From NCBI GenBank assembly GCA_965205365.1, contig CBDBGT010000005.1:434001-498000 (forward strand): a stretch of DNA of 64,000 nt, read 5' to 3'. Shown here piece after piece: positions 28,801 through 43,800 of the stretch. The notes under the pieces were generated by a model. That model made no database searches and was not told the origin of the DNA. It saw only the letters and a program-made list of their open reading frames with translations. This DNA is from JALZUR01 sp965205365. Lineage in GTDB: Bacteria > Bdellovibrionota > Bdellovibrionia > Bdellovibrionales > UBA1609. The first letter of the stretch is position 1; the number at the start of each line of letters is the position of its first letter. The position numbers and the translations under genes were made by a program.

Positions 28801-31800
28801 AATAATGGAAGTGTAGGGATTACAGCAAAGGGAATAGATTTAGCTTTAACTAAAATTGTAAGTAATGCAGAGCCCATAGAAGGTGAAGAGGTTGAATACA
28901 CAATTACAGTAGAAAATTTAAGTACACAGGCTGCAACAAATGTAAAGGTAGGGGACGTAGTTCCACAAGGTGTAACATATATGCCAAATTCAATAGAAGG
29001 TGGTGATAGCAATGATGCTTCAGATCCTGACGGAACAGGCTTAACTTGGACTATTGGATCTATAGAGGGTGGTGAAGATGTAACATTAAGTTTTAGATCC
29101 AGAGTGAACTCAGGGGCTCAAGCTTTAGGAACAATTACAAACACTGCAGAATTAGTAAATCTTAACGAGACTAGCGAGAATTCTACTAATGATGTTGATA
29201 CTGCGAGTATAGAAGCAAAAACTTTTGATATTGAAATTACTAAAACAGTTAGTGAAAGTAATCCTGAAGAAGGTGAAGCTATAAAATATACTGTTAGAGT
29301 TAGAAACACTGTTATGGGCACTGCGGGAACAGGCTTAGTTATTAAAGATATAGTTCCACCAGGTATAACATATGTGCCAAATTCAATAGAAGGTGGTGAT
29401 AGCAATGATGCTTCAGATCCTGACGGAACAGGTTTAACTTGGACTATTGGTTCTATTCCAGGTGGAACAAGTCTAGATTTAACTTTTAAGGGAGTTGTGG
29501 ATGCTGGAGCAAAAGATGATTATGGAACAGTTACAAATATAGCCCAAATGACTGATGTTGATCAGGTAGACTCTACTCCAGAAAATAATCAAGGGTCAGT
29601 AGATATTATTATTAAAGGAATAGACTTAAGCATAGTAAAAATTGTGGACAATGAAAACCCAGAAGAAGGGGTAAAGGTCATCTATACAATTACAGTAGAA
29701 AACTTAAGTACACAAACTGCAACAAATGTGAAGGTAAGGGACGTAGTTCCACAAGGTGTAACATATATGCCAAATTCAATAGAAGGTGGTGATAGCAATG
29801 ATGCTTCAGATCCTGACGGAACAGGTTTAACTTGGACTATTGGTTCTATTCCAGGTGGAACAGATATAGGTTTAACTTTTGAGGGAGTTGTGGATGCTGG
29901 AGCAAAAGACAATTATGGAACAGTTACCAACACAGTTAATTTAGTATCCTTAGATCAATCTGAAGATAATGTTTCAAACAATACTGGGTCTATAGATATT
30001 GTCGTAGAAGGTTTAGATTTAGAAATTAGTAAGGTGGTCAACAACTCAGCTCCATATGAAGGTGAAGAGGTTGAATACACAATTACAGTAGCAAACTTAA
30101 GCGCACAGGCTGCAACAAATGTGAAGGTAAGGGACGTAGTTCCACAAGGTGTAACATATATGCCAAATTCAATAGAAGGTGGTGATAGCAATGATGCTTC
30201 AGATCCTGACGGAACAGGTTTAACTTGGACTATTGGTTCTATTCCAGGTGGAACAGATATAGAGTTAACTTTTGCTGGAGTTGTGGATGCTGGAGCAAAA
30301 GACAATTATGGAACAGTTACCAACACAGTTAATTTAGTATCCTTAGATCAATCACAAAGTGACAGTTCAAATAACACAAGCCAAGCTGTGGTTACAGTTA
30401 ATGGCCTTGATTTAGAAGTTACCAAAACTGTAGATGATGCTAATCCTATTGAAGGAAGTCAGATAGTTTATACCATTGCTGTTACAAACCGAAGCCCCCA
30501 AGATGCAACAAATGTTGTGTTAAAAGATTTAGTGCCAGAAGGTGTAACTTATGTAGGGGCATCAATTTCTGGTGGAGATTTTAATAATGATTTAACTCCA
30601 GACTCTAGAGACGGACTGACGTGGACTCACACAAGGCTTTTAGCTGGAGAAACAAAGTCCGTAACATTTGACGCTACAGTAGATATTGGTGCACAAGCAA
30701 CATACGGAGCAATTGTAAACAGTGCAGAATTTCATTCAGCAGATCAAACAGAAGACAATGAATCTAATAACAGTAGCTCAGCTCTGATTACAGTTAAAGC
30801 ATTTGATCTAAGTGTTTTAAAAGCTGTGAGTGAGTCTAACCCTGAAGAGGGTGAGGAAATTGAATACACAATTACCGTTACAAATAACATAGATGATGAA
30901 GTGGGAACAAATATAGTTATTGGTGATGTAGTTCCAGAGGGGATAACTTATGTGGCTTCTTCCATAAGTGGTGGAAGTGTTCAAAATGACACTACTCCTA
31001 CCCTAGGAGATGGTCTTTTATGGACTATCAACAACCTTCCTGGAAGGCAGAGTGTAAGTCTTACGTTTAAAGCCACAGTGGATGTGGGTGCAAAAATTAA
31101 TCATGGGACTATTATAAACACTGCAAATTTGGTTTCCCTTGATCAAGTTGATTCAAATGGAGTTAATAACCAAGGTGTAATAGACATCACTGTACAAGGG
31201 CTTGATTTAGCAGTTACAAAAACTGTTGACAATGCAACACCTGTAGAGTTTGAAGTGGTTACCTATACGCTTTCTGTACAGAATCTAAGTAGTCAGCTAG
31301 CAACAAATGTTGTGTTAAAAGATATAGTTCCGCCAGGTGTTACCTATGTGGGAGGGACAATAGCGGGGGGAGATGGACGAAATGAACTGAGTCCAGACAC
31401 AACAGGTTTAACTTGGACAATCAATAGGTTGGTTCCAGATGAGATTGTGAGTGTCATGTTTAATGCACGAGTAGATGTAGGTGCTTATAGTGCACATGGA
31501 ACAGTTACAAACACAGGCTCACTAGATTCTTTAAATCAATCAGAAGATAATTCTGCTAATAATGTAGGAACGGTAGATATAGTCATTCAGACTTTAGACA
31601 TTGAAATAGAAAAACAAATATCTAATACAGAGCCCATTGAAGGTGACATTGTTACGTATACTCTTTTAGTTAAAAATTTTAGTGGTGTTACGGCAACACA
31701 TATCAATATTGCAGATATAGTTCCAGATGGAGTGACCTATGTACCAGGTTCAATTCTAGGGGGAACGTTAAGAGATGATTCAAGCTCTGATGGAACAGGC

Positions 31801-34800
31801 TTAACTTGGTCAATTGATTCTTTACCAGGTTTAGCTCCAGATAATATAGTGAGCTTAACATTTCAAGGTAAAGTGGATGGAGGTGCTGGGGCATTAGGGT
31901 CTGTTGTAAACACCGGTAGAATAACTTTTTTAGATCAAACTGATTCTAATCTAGAAAATAATAGTGATACCGCTAGTTTCTTAGCACGTGGTGTGGATAT
32001 TGTAATGGATAAGCAAGTTAGTGAAACTATGCCAAATGAAATGCAAGTCATTACGTATTCATTAGTTGTTACAAACTCTGGCCCTGCAGATGCAACAAAT
32101 GTTGTTGTAAGAGATATATTGCCATCAGGTTTAACTTATCAAACGGGTACTATAGCAGGTGGAGATATAATGAATGAGTCTGATCCAACAGGTGTGGGAT
32201 TGAATTGGACTATTAATTCATTGCTTAATGGCGAAACTAAAACAATGACTTTTCATGCTCAAGTTGATTCAGGTACAGGTGGAATGAGTATTACAAACAT
32301 CAGTGATATTTTATCCATTGATCAGACAGAAGAGAATTTAACAAATAATACCGACTCTATCACTGTGGCTGTTACAACAGATTTAGATATTCAAGTAGGA
32401 AAAACTTCCAATAAACTAAATTACGAAGAAGGTGAAGAGGTTACATATACAATTACTGTTACAAATCATGGACCATCACGGGCCACTGATTTAGTAATTC
32501 AAGATGTTGTTCCTTCAGGTATTATATATACTGGGGCTTCTATGCTTGGAGGGGATAGTCAGATTGAAACTTCTCCTTATGGAACAGGCCTAAGATGGGA
32601 AATCAATTCGTTGACTTCAGTGGGTCCATTAAATTCAGTAGATTTAATATTTAAAGGTGTAGTTGATGCTGGCGCGAATTTAAACACGCCCATCACCAAT
32701 AGTGCTTCATATGTAAATGTTGATCAGACTGAGATAAATCCCATAAACGATGTGGGTATAAGAGATATCAATATTTTAAATAATTTAGACATTTCATTAA
32801 CTAAAACAGCTTCTAATTTAACACCTAACATAGGTGAAATAGTAACATATACAATTGGTGTTACAAATACAGGCCCAACACAGGCAAGTTCAGTTGTAAT
32901 CAATGATATTATTCCTGTAGGCCTGTTCTACATAGAAGGAACGGATAGTGGTGCAGACTCAGTAAACAGTAATGACCCATCAGGTACGGGAATTAATTTT
33001 ACTATTAATACAATCAATTCAGGTGAAACTAAAAACATTACATTTAATGTGTTCACACTAGAGGCCTCTAATTTACACAACCCCATTACAAGTACGGCAG
33101 TATTGTCTAGTCTTATCCAAACAGATACAAACAATTCAAATGATTCAGCAAGTGTTGATTTAAATGTAAATTCAGATCTTGATATTGAAATTACAAAAAC
33201 AGTGAGTGAGGTTCTTCCTTTTGAACTAGAAAACGTAGTTTATACTATTAACGTTAGAAATAATGGACCTGCTGCAGCATCAGATATTGAAATCACTGAT
33301 TTATTAGACTCTAACTTATCCTATGTTGCAGGCTCAATGGTGGGAGGAGAGGCCCAAGATGATGGAACTCCTAGCTCTGGAAATGGACTAAAGTGGACCA
33401 TCAATGAGTTGTTAAAAGATGATAGCCTTAATTTGACATTTCAAGCTTCTCCCAAGGTAGGAACTGCAGGAAGGACAATTAGCAATACTGCTAGTTTACT
33501 CTCTCTTAATCAGCCAGATATAAATAGTACTAACAATACTTCTTTAGTTAGTCTTAATGTTAGAAATGATGCTGATCTTGAAATTACTCAAGCTGTAACA
33601 TCAGCAACACCTTCAGAAACAGACAGTTTAACTTACACATTAACTCTTAGAAATAATGGACCAAGTATCTCTAGGAATGTTGTGGTTAATAATTTAGTTC
33701 CAGCAGGGTTAACTTATGTAGGAGGTTCAATTAATGGAGGTGACACAAATAATGACCTTACTCCATCTACAGCTTTAGGCCTTTCGTGGACGGCTCATCA
33801 AATTCTAAGCGGTGAGGTTATAACTTTAACCTATGGTGTTATAGTAAATCCTGGCTCTGCAGGAGAAGTTATATCAACTGTTTCAGACATTGCATCATTC
33901 ACAAGTACGGAATCAGATTTTACTAACAATACTTCAACAATAGATGTGACTGTAGACAATAGGTTAGATCTTTTTATTGAAAAACAAGTGAATAATAACA
34001 CTCCTATAGAATTAGACACACTTTCTTATAGTATTAGTATTAGTAATAAGAGCTTAAAAACAAGGGCTTCAAATATTACTATTACAGACATTATACCAGA
34101 AGGTTTGACTTATGTAGGAGGTTCAATTAGTGGAGGCTCTGCAAGTTCTGATGGAGACCCGGCTCAAGGAGGTCTTAACTGGACTATTCTACAGTTAGAG
34201 CCACAAGAAAGTGAAACACTAACATTTGAAGTTGTGGTGAATACAAAAACTGCAGGTGATACTATTATAAATACATTAACTGGAATTGCACTAGATCAGG
34301 TTGATACAAACACGACTCAGGATGATTTATCTGAAGCGCTCACAGTTCAAAATATTATAGACCTTCAGGTTATAAAGGCTGCAAGCAGTCAAGAACCAGC
34401 CTTGTTATCAGAAGTGACATATACTATTACCGTTGAAAATTTTGGACCATCAATTGGTGAAAACATTCAAGTAACAGATGTCGTACCTAATCTAATGGAT
34501 TATGTTTTGGGTTCTATGACAGGTGCTGATAATCGCAATGAATCCAGTCCTGGAGGGACAGGCCTTGTATGGACAATAAATGAAATTCCAGTAGGGGCTA
34601 CTAAAACTCTTACATTTAAAGCCACTTCAAGTTTAGGTGCTAAAAACCAAGCCATTACAAACACCGTAAGTTATACGCATTCTTACTTAGAGGTTAACAG
34701 TAATGATTTATTAAGTGTCACCATTCATCCAGAAAGTAAGTCAGATGTTCAAATCTCTAAAACAGTAGACAACGCCACGCCAAGTATTGGGGAAACTTTT

Positions 34801-37800
34801 AAATATATTATAACGGTTACAAACAATGGGCCTATTACAGTTGAAAGTGTTCAGCTTAATGATTTACTTCCTACAGGACTTACATATGTGTCGGATAATT
34901 CTTTAGGTGCATACAATTCTGTCACAGGGGACTGGAGAGTGACACCGTTTTTACCAGTGGGAGCATCCATTTCCCTTGAAATTTCTGCTGCTCCACTTCC
35001 AGGTACTGGCGGGAGCACAATTACTAATACTGTTACAAATGTTTCTTTAGATGTCATAGATACAGATGAAACAAGTGATGACTATATTGAAGATATAAGA
35101 GTTATTGAAAAAACAGATGTTTATATTGATGGTAGAGTTGTGAATTCAAATCCAAATGAAGGTGATGTTGTTACATTTACTTATAATGTAACAAATAATG
35201 GCCCAGAAATTGTAACCAATATGACTCTTCAAACAACAGTTCCTGGAGGGCTGACATTTATCCCTGGGACTATGGTGGGAGGAGATAGGGTTGATAACAC
35301 AGGAGCGATTTTAACTTGGGATGTAAATACTCTTTTAGTGGATGCCACAGAAGTTATAAGTTTTCAGATTCGTGTAGATGCTGGATCTGGGGGAAGCACA
35401 TTTTTAACAGTTTTAGATATTACAGCAATAGATCAAACAGAAAATAAGCAAACTACAGATAACAATGAGTTGAGTCTAGTTATTAAAAATGAAACTGATA
35501 TTTTCTTTACTAAAACAGCTAATTCAAATGTTGTTAACGAGGGAGATCAGGTTGTCTTTACAATTGAAGCTACAAATAATGGTCCAACACAAGCTAAAAA
35601 TGTTGAAATTGATGATGTTTTACCAGCACTCTTTACACTCAATTCTCAGGTTTCAACACAGGGTGTTTATGCTGGATCTAAATGGTCCATAGGTACGTTA
35701 AATATGGGGCAAACTGAAACATTAACATTAACTGTTGATGTTAACCCAGGTGCCTCAGGACAAGTTATTGTTAACAGACTTGATAACCAGAGCCAAGACC
35801 AAACAGATTTAAATATTGTGGCAGATGATTTAGAGGAAGCCGTATCTGTTGGTATAAACACAGATCTACAGGTATTAGTCACCATTATAGATGACCCAGG
35901 TGCTGATGAAATATTAGAAGAGAATCAAGTTTTCACATACCAGATTGAGGTTGTGAACAATGGTCCAAATAAGGCTGAAAATTTATCAATGGATTTTTTT
36001 GCACCACCTCAAGTAGATTTTATGAATAATGAAACCGTTGCATCTGCAGGGACTTATTTTTTTCCAACTTGGAGTATTCCTGCTGTTAATTCAGGAAGCA
36101 GTGAAACATTAAAAATTAAGTCTAAAGTGAAAAGTGGAGTATTTAATCAAGTTGTAACAGCTCAAGTAATAGGTTTTACACTAGATCAGCTTGACTCTAA
36201 TCAGAGTGCTGATGATTTAACAGAAGTTTTCACCGTTGATGATAAAGTAGATATACATATTAGTAAAACTGTGGACATTCAAGCGCCACAAGAGGGTGAT
36301 GAGGTTACATTTTCTGTGCGTGTAGAGAATAAAGGCCCTGCAAAGGCAACAGGGATTCAAATTGAAGATATATTTCCATCAACACTACTTGATTTAGAGT
36401 TTTTCTCTGCAACTAAAGGAGCATTTGATGACAACACAATGCTTTGGAATATTAACACCCTCCTTGTTAATGAAATTGTTGTGTTAAACCTTCGATCTCG
36501 TGTTGAGTTAGAGGCTGGTGGTGTTGATATTATCAATACTGTTCGATTAAACAGCCTTGATCAAACAGATAGTAACATTACACCAGATGACTTATCAGAA
36601 GTTTTAAATGTTGGTAACAATACTAACCTTGAAATTTCTAAAATTGTTTCAAATCGAACTCCAAATGAAGGTGAACTGATTACATACACCATTACAGTTA
36701 GAAACAATGGTCCGTCAGGGGCGACTAATTTTGAATTAACAGATGTTTTACCAGAGGGGGTCACATTTGTTGGTGCTCAAACTAACTTAGGAAGTTTTCA
36801 AGGTGATGTTTGGACAATAAGGGTCATACCAAATGGATTTATCAGTACTTTAGAGATTGAAGCTAGGGTTGATTATGGTCAAGGTGGGAGTGAAATTAGA
36901 AATCAGATTTCATCAGTTGTTTTTGATCAGAATGATTCTATTGGTGATGCTAATGATACTTTATTTGCAGATATTAGAGTGAAACATGAAACAGATCTTC
37001 TTGTTACAAAAATTGCAGAGGAGTCTATTTACTCAGAAGGTGATGTGGTTAGATTCACTATCAATGTTACAAATAATGGGCCTGCGTTAGCTGAGAATGT
37101 TAGCGTTGAAGATCAAATTCCTTTAGGGCTAACATATTTAACTCACAACGAGTCAAATAACACGGTATACAATACAGGCAATGGAGTTTGGACTCTTGGT
37201 GATATTTCTGTAGATGAAAGTAAAACCTTAACAATTGATGCCACAGTGAATGCGGGTACAAAAGGTCAGTCTATTACAAACACAGTAAGCAATATAATTT
37301 TAGATGAAGTTGATTTAAATACTTCAAATGATGATTTTGATGAAACTATTCAAATTGTTAATGAACTTGACTTAGTGGTGTCTATTGTTTCAGATGAGGC
37401 CTTTGTTGACGAGGGGGCTGATGCAACATTCACCATTGCAGTTTTAAATTTAGGACCAGCAAGAGCAACAAATGTAGATATTTTAACTGCTCTTCCTTCT
37501 CAGCTTAACTTTCAATCTTACAATACAACACAAGGGTCTTTTGATAGCAATACCATGATTTGGTCTATACCAACTATAGATAAAAATGAATCCTTTACAT
37601 TAGAAATTACAGCTAAAGCACTAGAGGGGTCTGGTGGGCAAACGGCAACCACTCAAGCCCAAGTATCGTCTGTAGACCAAGAGGAGCTTGAACCAAGCAA
37701 TGATGTTGGCACCACGGATGTAGTTATCAATAATCATAATAATTTAATTTTAACTAAAACAGTAAACAACAACGCGCCACTTGAAGGTGAGGTTATTACG

Positions 37801-40800
37801 TTTACATTAACAGTTCAAAATCAAGGCCCTGCCCAAGCACGAAACCTTGAAATCATAGATGCTATGCCAGCAGGCCTGACATTTACTTCCTCAGCTGGAG
37901 CAACACATGGTAGTTATTTAGGAAACAAATGGACCATTGGAAACCTTTCAATAGGTGAAACAGCATCTATTCAAATTCTTGCAACAGTGGAAGCAGAAAC
38001 AAATGGGCAAATAATCACTAATATTATTACAGGTGTTTTTCAAAGTGGAACAGATACAGATCCTACAGGGGATGATTTAGAAGAAACAATTGTTGTAGAT
38101 AAGCAAGTGGATCTAATGATTACAAAAACTGTAGACAATTCAAATTCATTTGAAGGGGGTGTGGTTGAATTTACAATTCAAGCAACAAACAATGGACCCA
38201 TTGGAATTGACAACCTTGTTATTGATGACCCTATGCCTACAGGGCTAACATTTTCATCAACTTCTACGCCAAGCCATGGAACATTTATAAATCCACAATG
38301 GACAATTCCACGGCTTAATGTTGGAGAAGTAGCAAGCTTAGAAATTTCAGCAGTTGTTGATGCAGGAACTTCAAATACAAGAATTACCAATGTAATTAGT
38401 AATTATACAATGGAGCAGATTGATTCAACTGATACAGATGATCTTGAAGAGTCTGTTAATATTGATAATGGGACTGATCTTGTAGTTACTAAGGTTGTGG
38501 ACAATCCAACTCCTTATGAGCAGTCTTTAATTAGCTATACAATTATGGCCTACAATAATGGTCCTGCTCGGGCAACAAGCGTTTTAATAGAAGACGTCGT
38601 GCCTGCAGGTTTAACTTTAGTAAGCTCTACAGCAAGTCAGGGGATTTACACTGCAAATCTTTGGTCTGTGGGTACCCTTGAAAATAATCAAACAGAAACT
38701 CTAACATTAATAGCTTCTGTAGATATTGGTCAATCTGGAAACACTATTGTAAATCGTGTTTCCAACGTAGCCTTGGATCAGATAGATTTAAATCCTGCAG
38801 GGGATGATTTAAATGAATCCATTACCATTGAAAATGACTTAGATTTAGATGTTGAGTTGTCAGTTGATAAAACTACAATAGATGAAGGTGAAGAGTTTAC
38901 ATATACAGTTACAGTTAGAAATAACGGGCCAAATCAGGCTTCAAATCTTGAGATTGTAGATCATTGGCCTACACAGTTAGAATTTATTAGTGCAGATTCT
39001 TTAAATTTTATAGCCAGTACTAAAACATGGAGTATCGGAGATTTAGCTTCAGGGGAAACTGCTATTTTGAATATTAAAGTTAGGCCTTTTGTGGGAACAG
39101 CAGGGCAAACCATATCAAATACAATTTCTTATACTCTAGATCAAATAGACAGCACAGCTGGTGATACTTTATTAGTAGATGTCACTATTAATAGTGATTT
39201 AGATCTCGTTATTTCTAAAGTAGTAGATAACTCTAGACCAAATGAAGGTGAAGAGGTTACATTTACTATTGTAGCAGAAAATAAAGGTCCTGCAAGAGCG
39301 ACAAATCTTTCCATGAAAGATGTGTTGCCAACACAATTTACTTTTGTATCAGCCGTGGCTTCTTCTGGAGGTACGTTTTCTTATCCAGATTGGGTCGTTT
39401 CACAGCTTGATGTAGGTGAGGCTGTTGAGCTAAGCATCACTGCTAGAGTGAATTCAGGAGCATCAGGTCAAACTGTAATCAATACTATTTCATCTATAGT
39501 TTTAGATCAAATAGATACAAATATTTCACCGGATGATTTGTCTGAGCAGATAGATATTAGAAATGAGTCTGATATTTATGTAACAAAAAATGTAAATATA
39601 GGAGTTGTACATGGTGAGAGTGCAACAGCTGTGTTTACTATTACGGTTGAGAATAAAGGTCCGTTGGTGGTCAATAATTTAGAAATTGATGATGATTTAG
39701 ATGATAGATTTGTATTTATAGGCTCTACGGCTTCAAAGGGAAGTTTTTTAGAGCCTATTTGGTCTGTAGGTTCATTATCAGTTGGTGAGAAGGCGACATT
39801 AAACTTAGAGGTTCGTCCTAATGAAAATGCTCAAAACACGAGGATTATAAATAAAATTTCTAGAATAGAGTCAGATAAGTTTGATAATAATATTACTCCA
39901 GATGATTTAACAGCTGAGTTGAATATATTAGGCCAGAGTTCGGTAATAATTAAAATTAAAACAGATAAAGATACGGCTTCTATAGGAGATCTACTAGGTG
40001 TTGAGCTAGAGTTAGAGAGTTTTGTAACAGATATTTTTGACCCATTAAAAGTAGTGTCTAGTTTGCCCCAGGGTTTATCATATATTAAGGGAACTACAAA
40101 AGTATTAAGAGCTGGAGATGATGGTGTTTTTGAAACAGAAGATGACATTTCTTTAAACCTGGATACAGAAGAAATTAATAGTTTAAGTACAAATGAAAAG
40201 CTCTTAGTTGATGGAAGAGAGTTAAATTTTTTAATGTCTACAACAAGCTTAGAAAAATACAGAATTACTTTTCAAACTAGAATTGGTTCTTCCATTGTTG
40301 GAAATGGGGTGTCCATAGGGGCGTTTGCTGAATTTGAAAATTTTAAAGTTACTTCCCAAGCTCAAGCTCTAGTTGCAATTCAAAAGAGCGTAATTTTTGA
40401 TATCACCAGTATTATAGGCAAAGTATTTCATGATAGAGATGGTGATGGTTATCAAGATGAATCTATAGTTAGATCTTTAAAAGTTTATGGTGGAACAAGC
40501 TTTGATAATGTAAGAGATGCAGACACTATGGTAGATAGAGGAAATGGATTTGAAAAAATCAGTGGGAATATTAAACAAGGTTATAGATTAAAAGCCTTAA
40601 GTGGAAGATCATCAAGAAATGATCATGCTAAAACCACATATGTTAAATTAAAGATCCCAATAAAAGAGTCTGTTGAAAAAGATTTAAAGGTTGTTACATC
40701 AGAAGGGACGGTTGTTCTTCTTAAGAGCGGTGGTGGAGTTGTTGAGGAATTAAGAGGGCTTTGTCGTAAAGGAATGAGTTCTCAAGATATTGTAGTGTCG

Positions 40801-43800
40801 CGTACTATTATTGAAGATGAAAAGGGAAAATTTTTACTAGTAACAATTAACAATATGGGTATTGATGAAGAGGGAATTCCAGGGGTTAGAATATATGGAG
40901 TCAACGGATTATCTTATGAAACTGATGGATTTGGTAGATTCCATATTCCAGACATTGAATTTAAACATAATAGAGGTCATCACTATATACTAAAAGTAGA
41001 TCCTGAAACTCTACCTGAGAACTCAACATTCACTACTGAAAACCCAAGGGTTGTAAAAATAACAGGCGGATTATTTACAAAGTTTAATTTTGGAGTGAGG
41101 ATTCCAATTCTTTCAGAAGGTAAGTTCTTTCAGTCAAAAAAAGTTTCAGAAAGCATTTTGTTTGATGTTTCTAAATCAAACATTAAAGAATCTGAAGTTA
41201 ATAAGTTTGAAAAATTAACACAAGAATTAAGTGATTTGCCATTAGATTTAAATGATGGAAAAGTCTCTATTCAAGGTTTTGCTGATTTTAGGGGTTTAGC
41301 TGAAAAGAATAAAATATTATCCATGAATAGGGCTAAAACTATTATGGGTAAAATACAAAATGTTACTCCTGATTTAAAATTTTTAGTGGACGTAGACAAT
41401 ACAGCTCCCCATGAACAAGATATTGTTAAATTCGTGGCACAGGTTAAAAACAAAGGCTTATCTGATGTGTCTAACTTAGAGATCAGTCTGCCACTACCAG
41501 AGCAATTTGAATTGCATGGTGAGATTAAATCAAGTTTAGGAAACTATAACGGCAACAGGTGGTTTATCAAAAGCTTAGAGGGAAAATCAGGGGCAAAATT
41601 AGAATTCAATGCTAAAGTTAAAGTCTTAACTAGTAATGAGGAATTCGTACTGCCAGTAGCTCACTATATTTATGAAGGTTTACAAACGCAAAAAGGTGTT
41701 AAAGATATTGCTGCAATTGGTAGAATTAAGAATGAGCTAGATTTTAATATTGTTACAAATTTAAATCACACTCAAGTAGATGAACGTGAAAACTTTAATT
41801 ATGTGGTTACGGGGGTTAACAATGGCCCTGCTGCAGCCACTAAGTTAGTGATAGATCTTATTGAGGGTAAACTTATTAACCAACAGAATATATCTGTATC
41901 ACATGGTGTGGTTAAAAAGGGCAAATGGATTGTTGGAACATTGATGAGTGGTGAAAAAGCGGTGGCAAAAATAAATGCTAACGCTAAGATAGGATCTGCG
42001 AATACACAAATGTTAATAGGGGTAGCAGCTGTATATACAGAACAGGTAGATATAGATAGAACAAAAGATATTGAGACCTTGTTTATTGAAGTTAAGAACA
42101 ATTTAGATCTTGTAATTGCATCATCATTTAATATTAAGGCAGCTAATGAAGGTGATGAAATTAGATTTTTAGTAAAAGCCTATAATAAAGGACCAATTAA
42201 GGCTACTAATGTAGAGATGGCCGTATCATTTGACGAAGAGTTTGAGTTGTTGTCAACAAAACCTACAAAGGGGAGCTTTAAGGACAATATATGGAGCGTT
42301 GACTTTATTGATTATGAAAATTCAGAAGAAATTTTGTTTATACTAAAGCCCAAACCTAGATCAGGATCCTTTCTCCTTAGAGGAATGGTTTATGATGTTT
42401 CGCTAGATCAAATTGATTTAGAGTTAACAAAAGATATTTTTGAAGATGAAATACAGATTTTAAACAATTCTGATATTATTCTCACAAAAACAGTATCTAA
42501 TGCTTATCCTGAAGAAGGTGATGAGGTGTTAATAACTTGGAAAATTATAAATAAAGGTCCAGCTGTAGCTCAAGATTTAGTTCTTGAAGATATTATTGAC
42601 CCATCACTTATTAAATTAGGAGATCTTAAGGTAAATAAAGGAAGTGCTTCTGGTGTAAGGTGGACTATTTTAGAATTATTAAAAGGTGAATCTGCTGAAA
42701 TGAAAACATTTGTAAAAATTTTAGAAGGAACTGGTGGCGCTACCATTATAGATTCAGTAGAAAAATTTACTCATGAACAAAAAGATTTAGTAAGTAACTC
42801 TGTTGATGTGGTTAAAATTAGTGTGGCAAGTAAAACAAATATCATATTAGTAAAAGAGTTTAGTAAGTCTCAGGCTCATGAGGGTGATGAAATTTTAACA
42901 AGTATTAGAGTTAAAAATATGGGCCCAGCTATGGCAAACAACATTATAGTCAAAGACACTATTCATAGTAATTTAATTAAACGTAAAGATGTATCCGTAT
43001 CTAGAAACAGTAATTTTGGTGCTAATTTATGGTTGATTCCAAGTCTTAAGGTTTATGAGAAAGCTGAATTGATATGGGCATCAGAAGTAGCTCCAGGAGC
43101 TGGAGGTTTTGTTATTGAGGATAAAATTAACAAAATTAAAATGGAGCAAGATTTTACAATTATCTCTAAAGATTCATTTTCACCTAAGCTTAGAGTGAAT
43201 AATGAGACTGATCTTTTAACAAAAATCTCTTCTAACGTTAAAAATATTAACTTAGGTGAGGAGTTTGAATTAAGCTATTTTGTGAGTAACCAGGGTCCTG
43301 CAATGGCAAAAGACCTTAAATTAAACCCTCGTTTGGACAGGTGTTTAATATTGGTTTCATCTCGTTCAACTACTGGTGATCTTAAGAAAAAAACCCTAAG
43401 GGTAGATAAATTAGGTTTTAAAGAATCATTAACAATGACGTTAAGAGTAAAGCCTGCTTATAACTGCAATAAGGACGAACTGGTTAATGTTTTTGATGCT
43501 GTAGATATGAAGCAGACTGAGGTTTCTCATAAAGGCAATACGACTACTGTAGCTGTGAAAATAAATAAAGGAGTTGATTATGTGGTCAAAATATCTGGAT
43601 CTAAAGATAAGTTAGAGGAGGGAGAAGAGGTTGAATTTATCATTTCACAGTCTAACCTAGGTCCAGCATTTGTGAAGAGGTCAGATTTAGATTTTCAAAT
43701 CAGTCCGTCCTTAGAGTTGATTCAAACAAAACCTACAAAAGGTAGTGTAAAGAATTTAACGTGGGAAGTTAAAAATATTAAGTATAAAGATACTGAAGTT

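Noticed and set aside
25983..30305. A series of reverse-strand ORFs of 60-116 codons inside the giant gene, similar to each other
   Set aside because: They are antisense shadows of the near-identical DUF11 repeats and recur only because the repeats recur.
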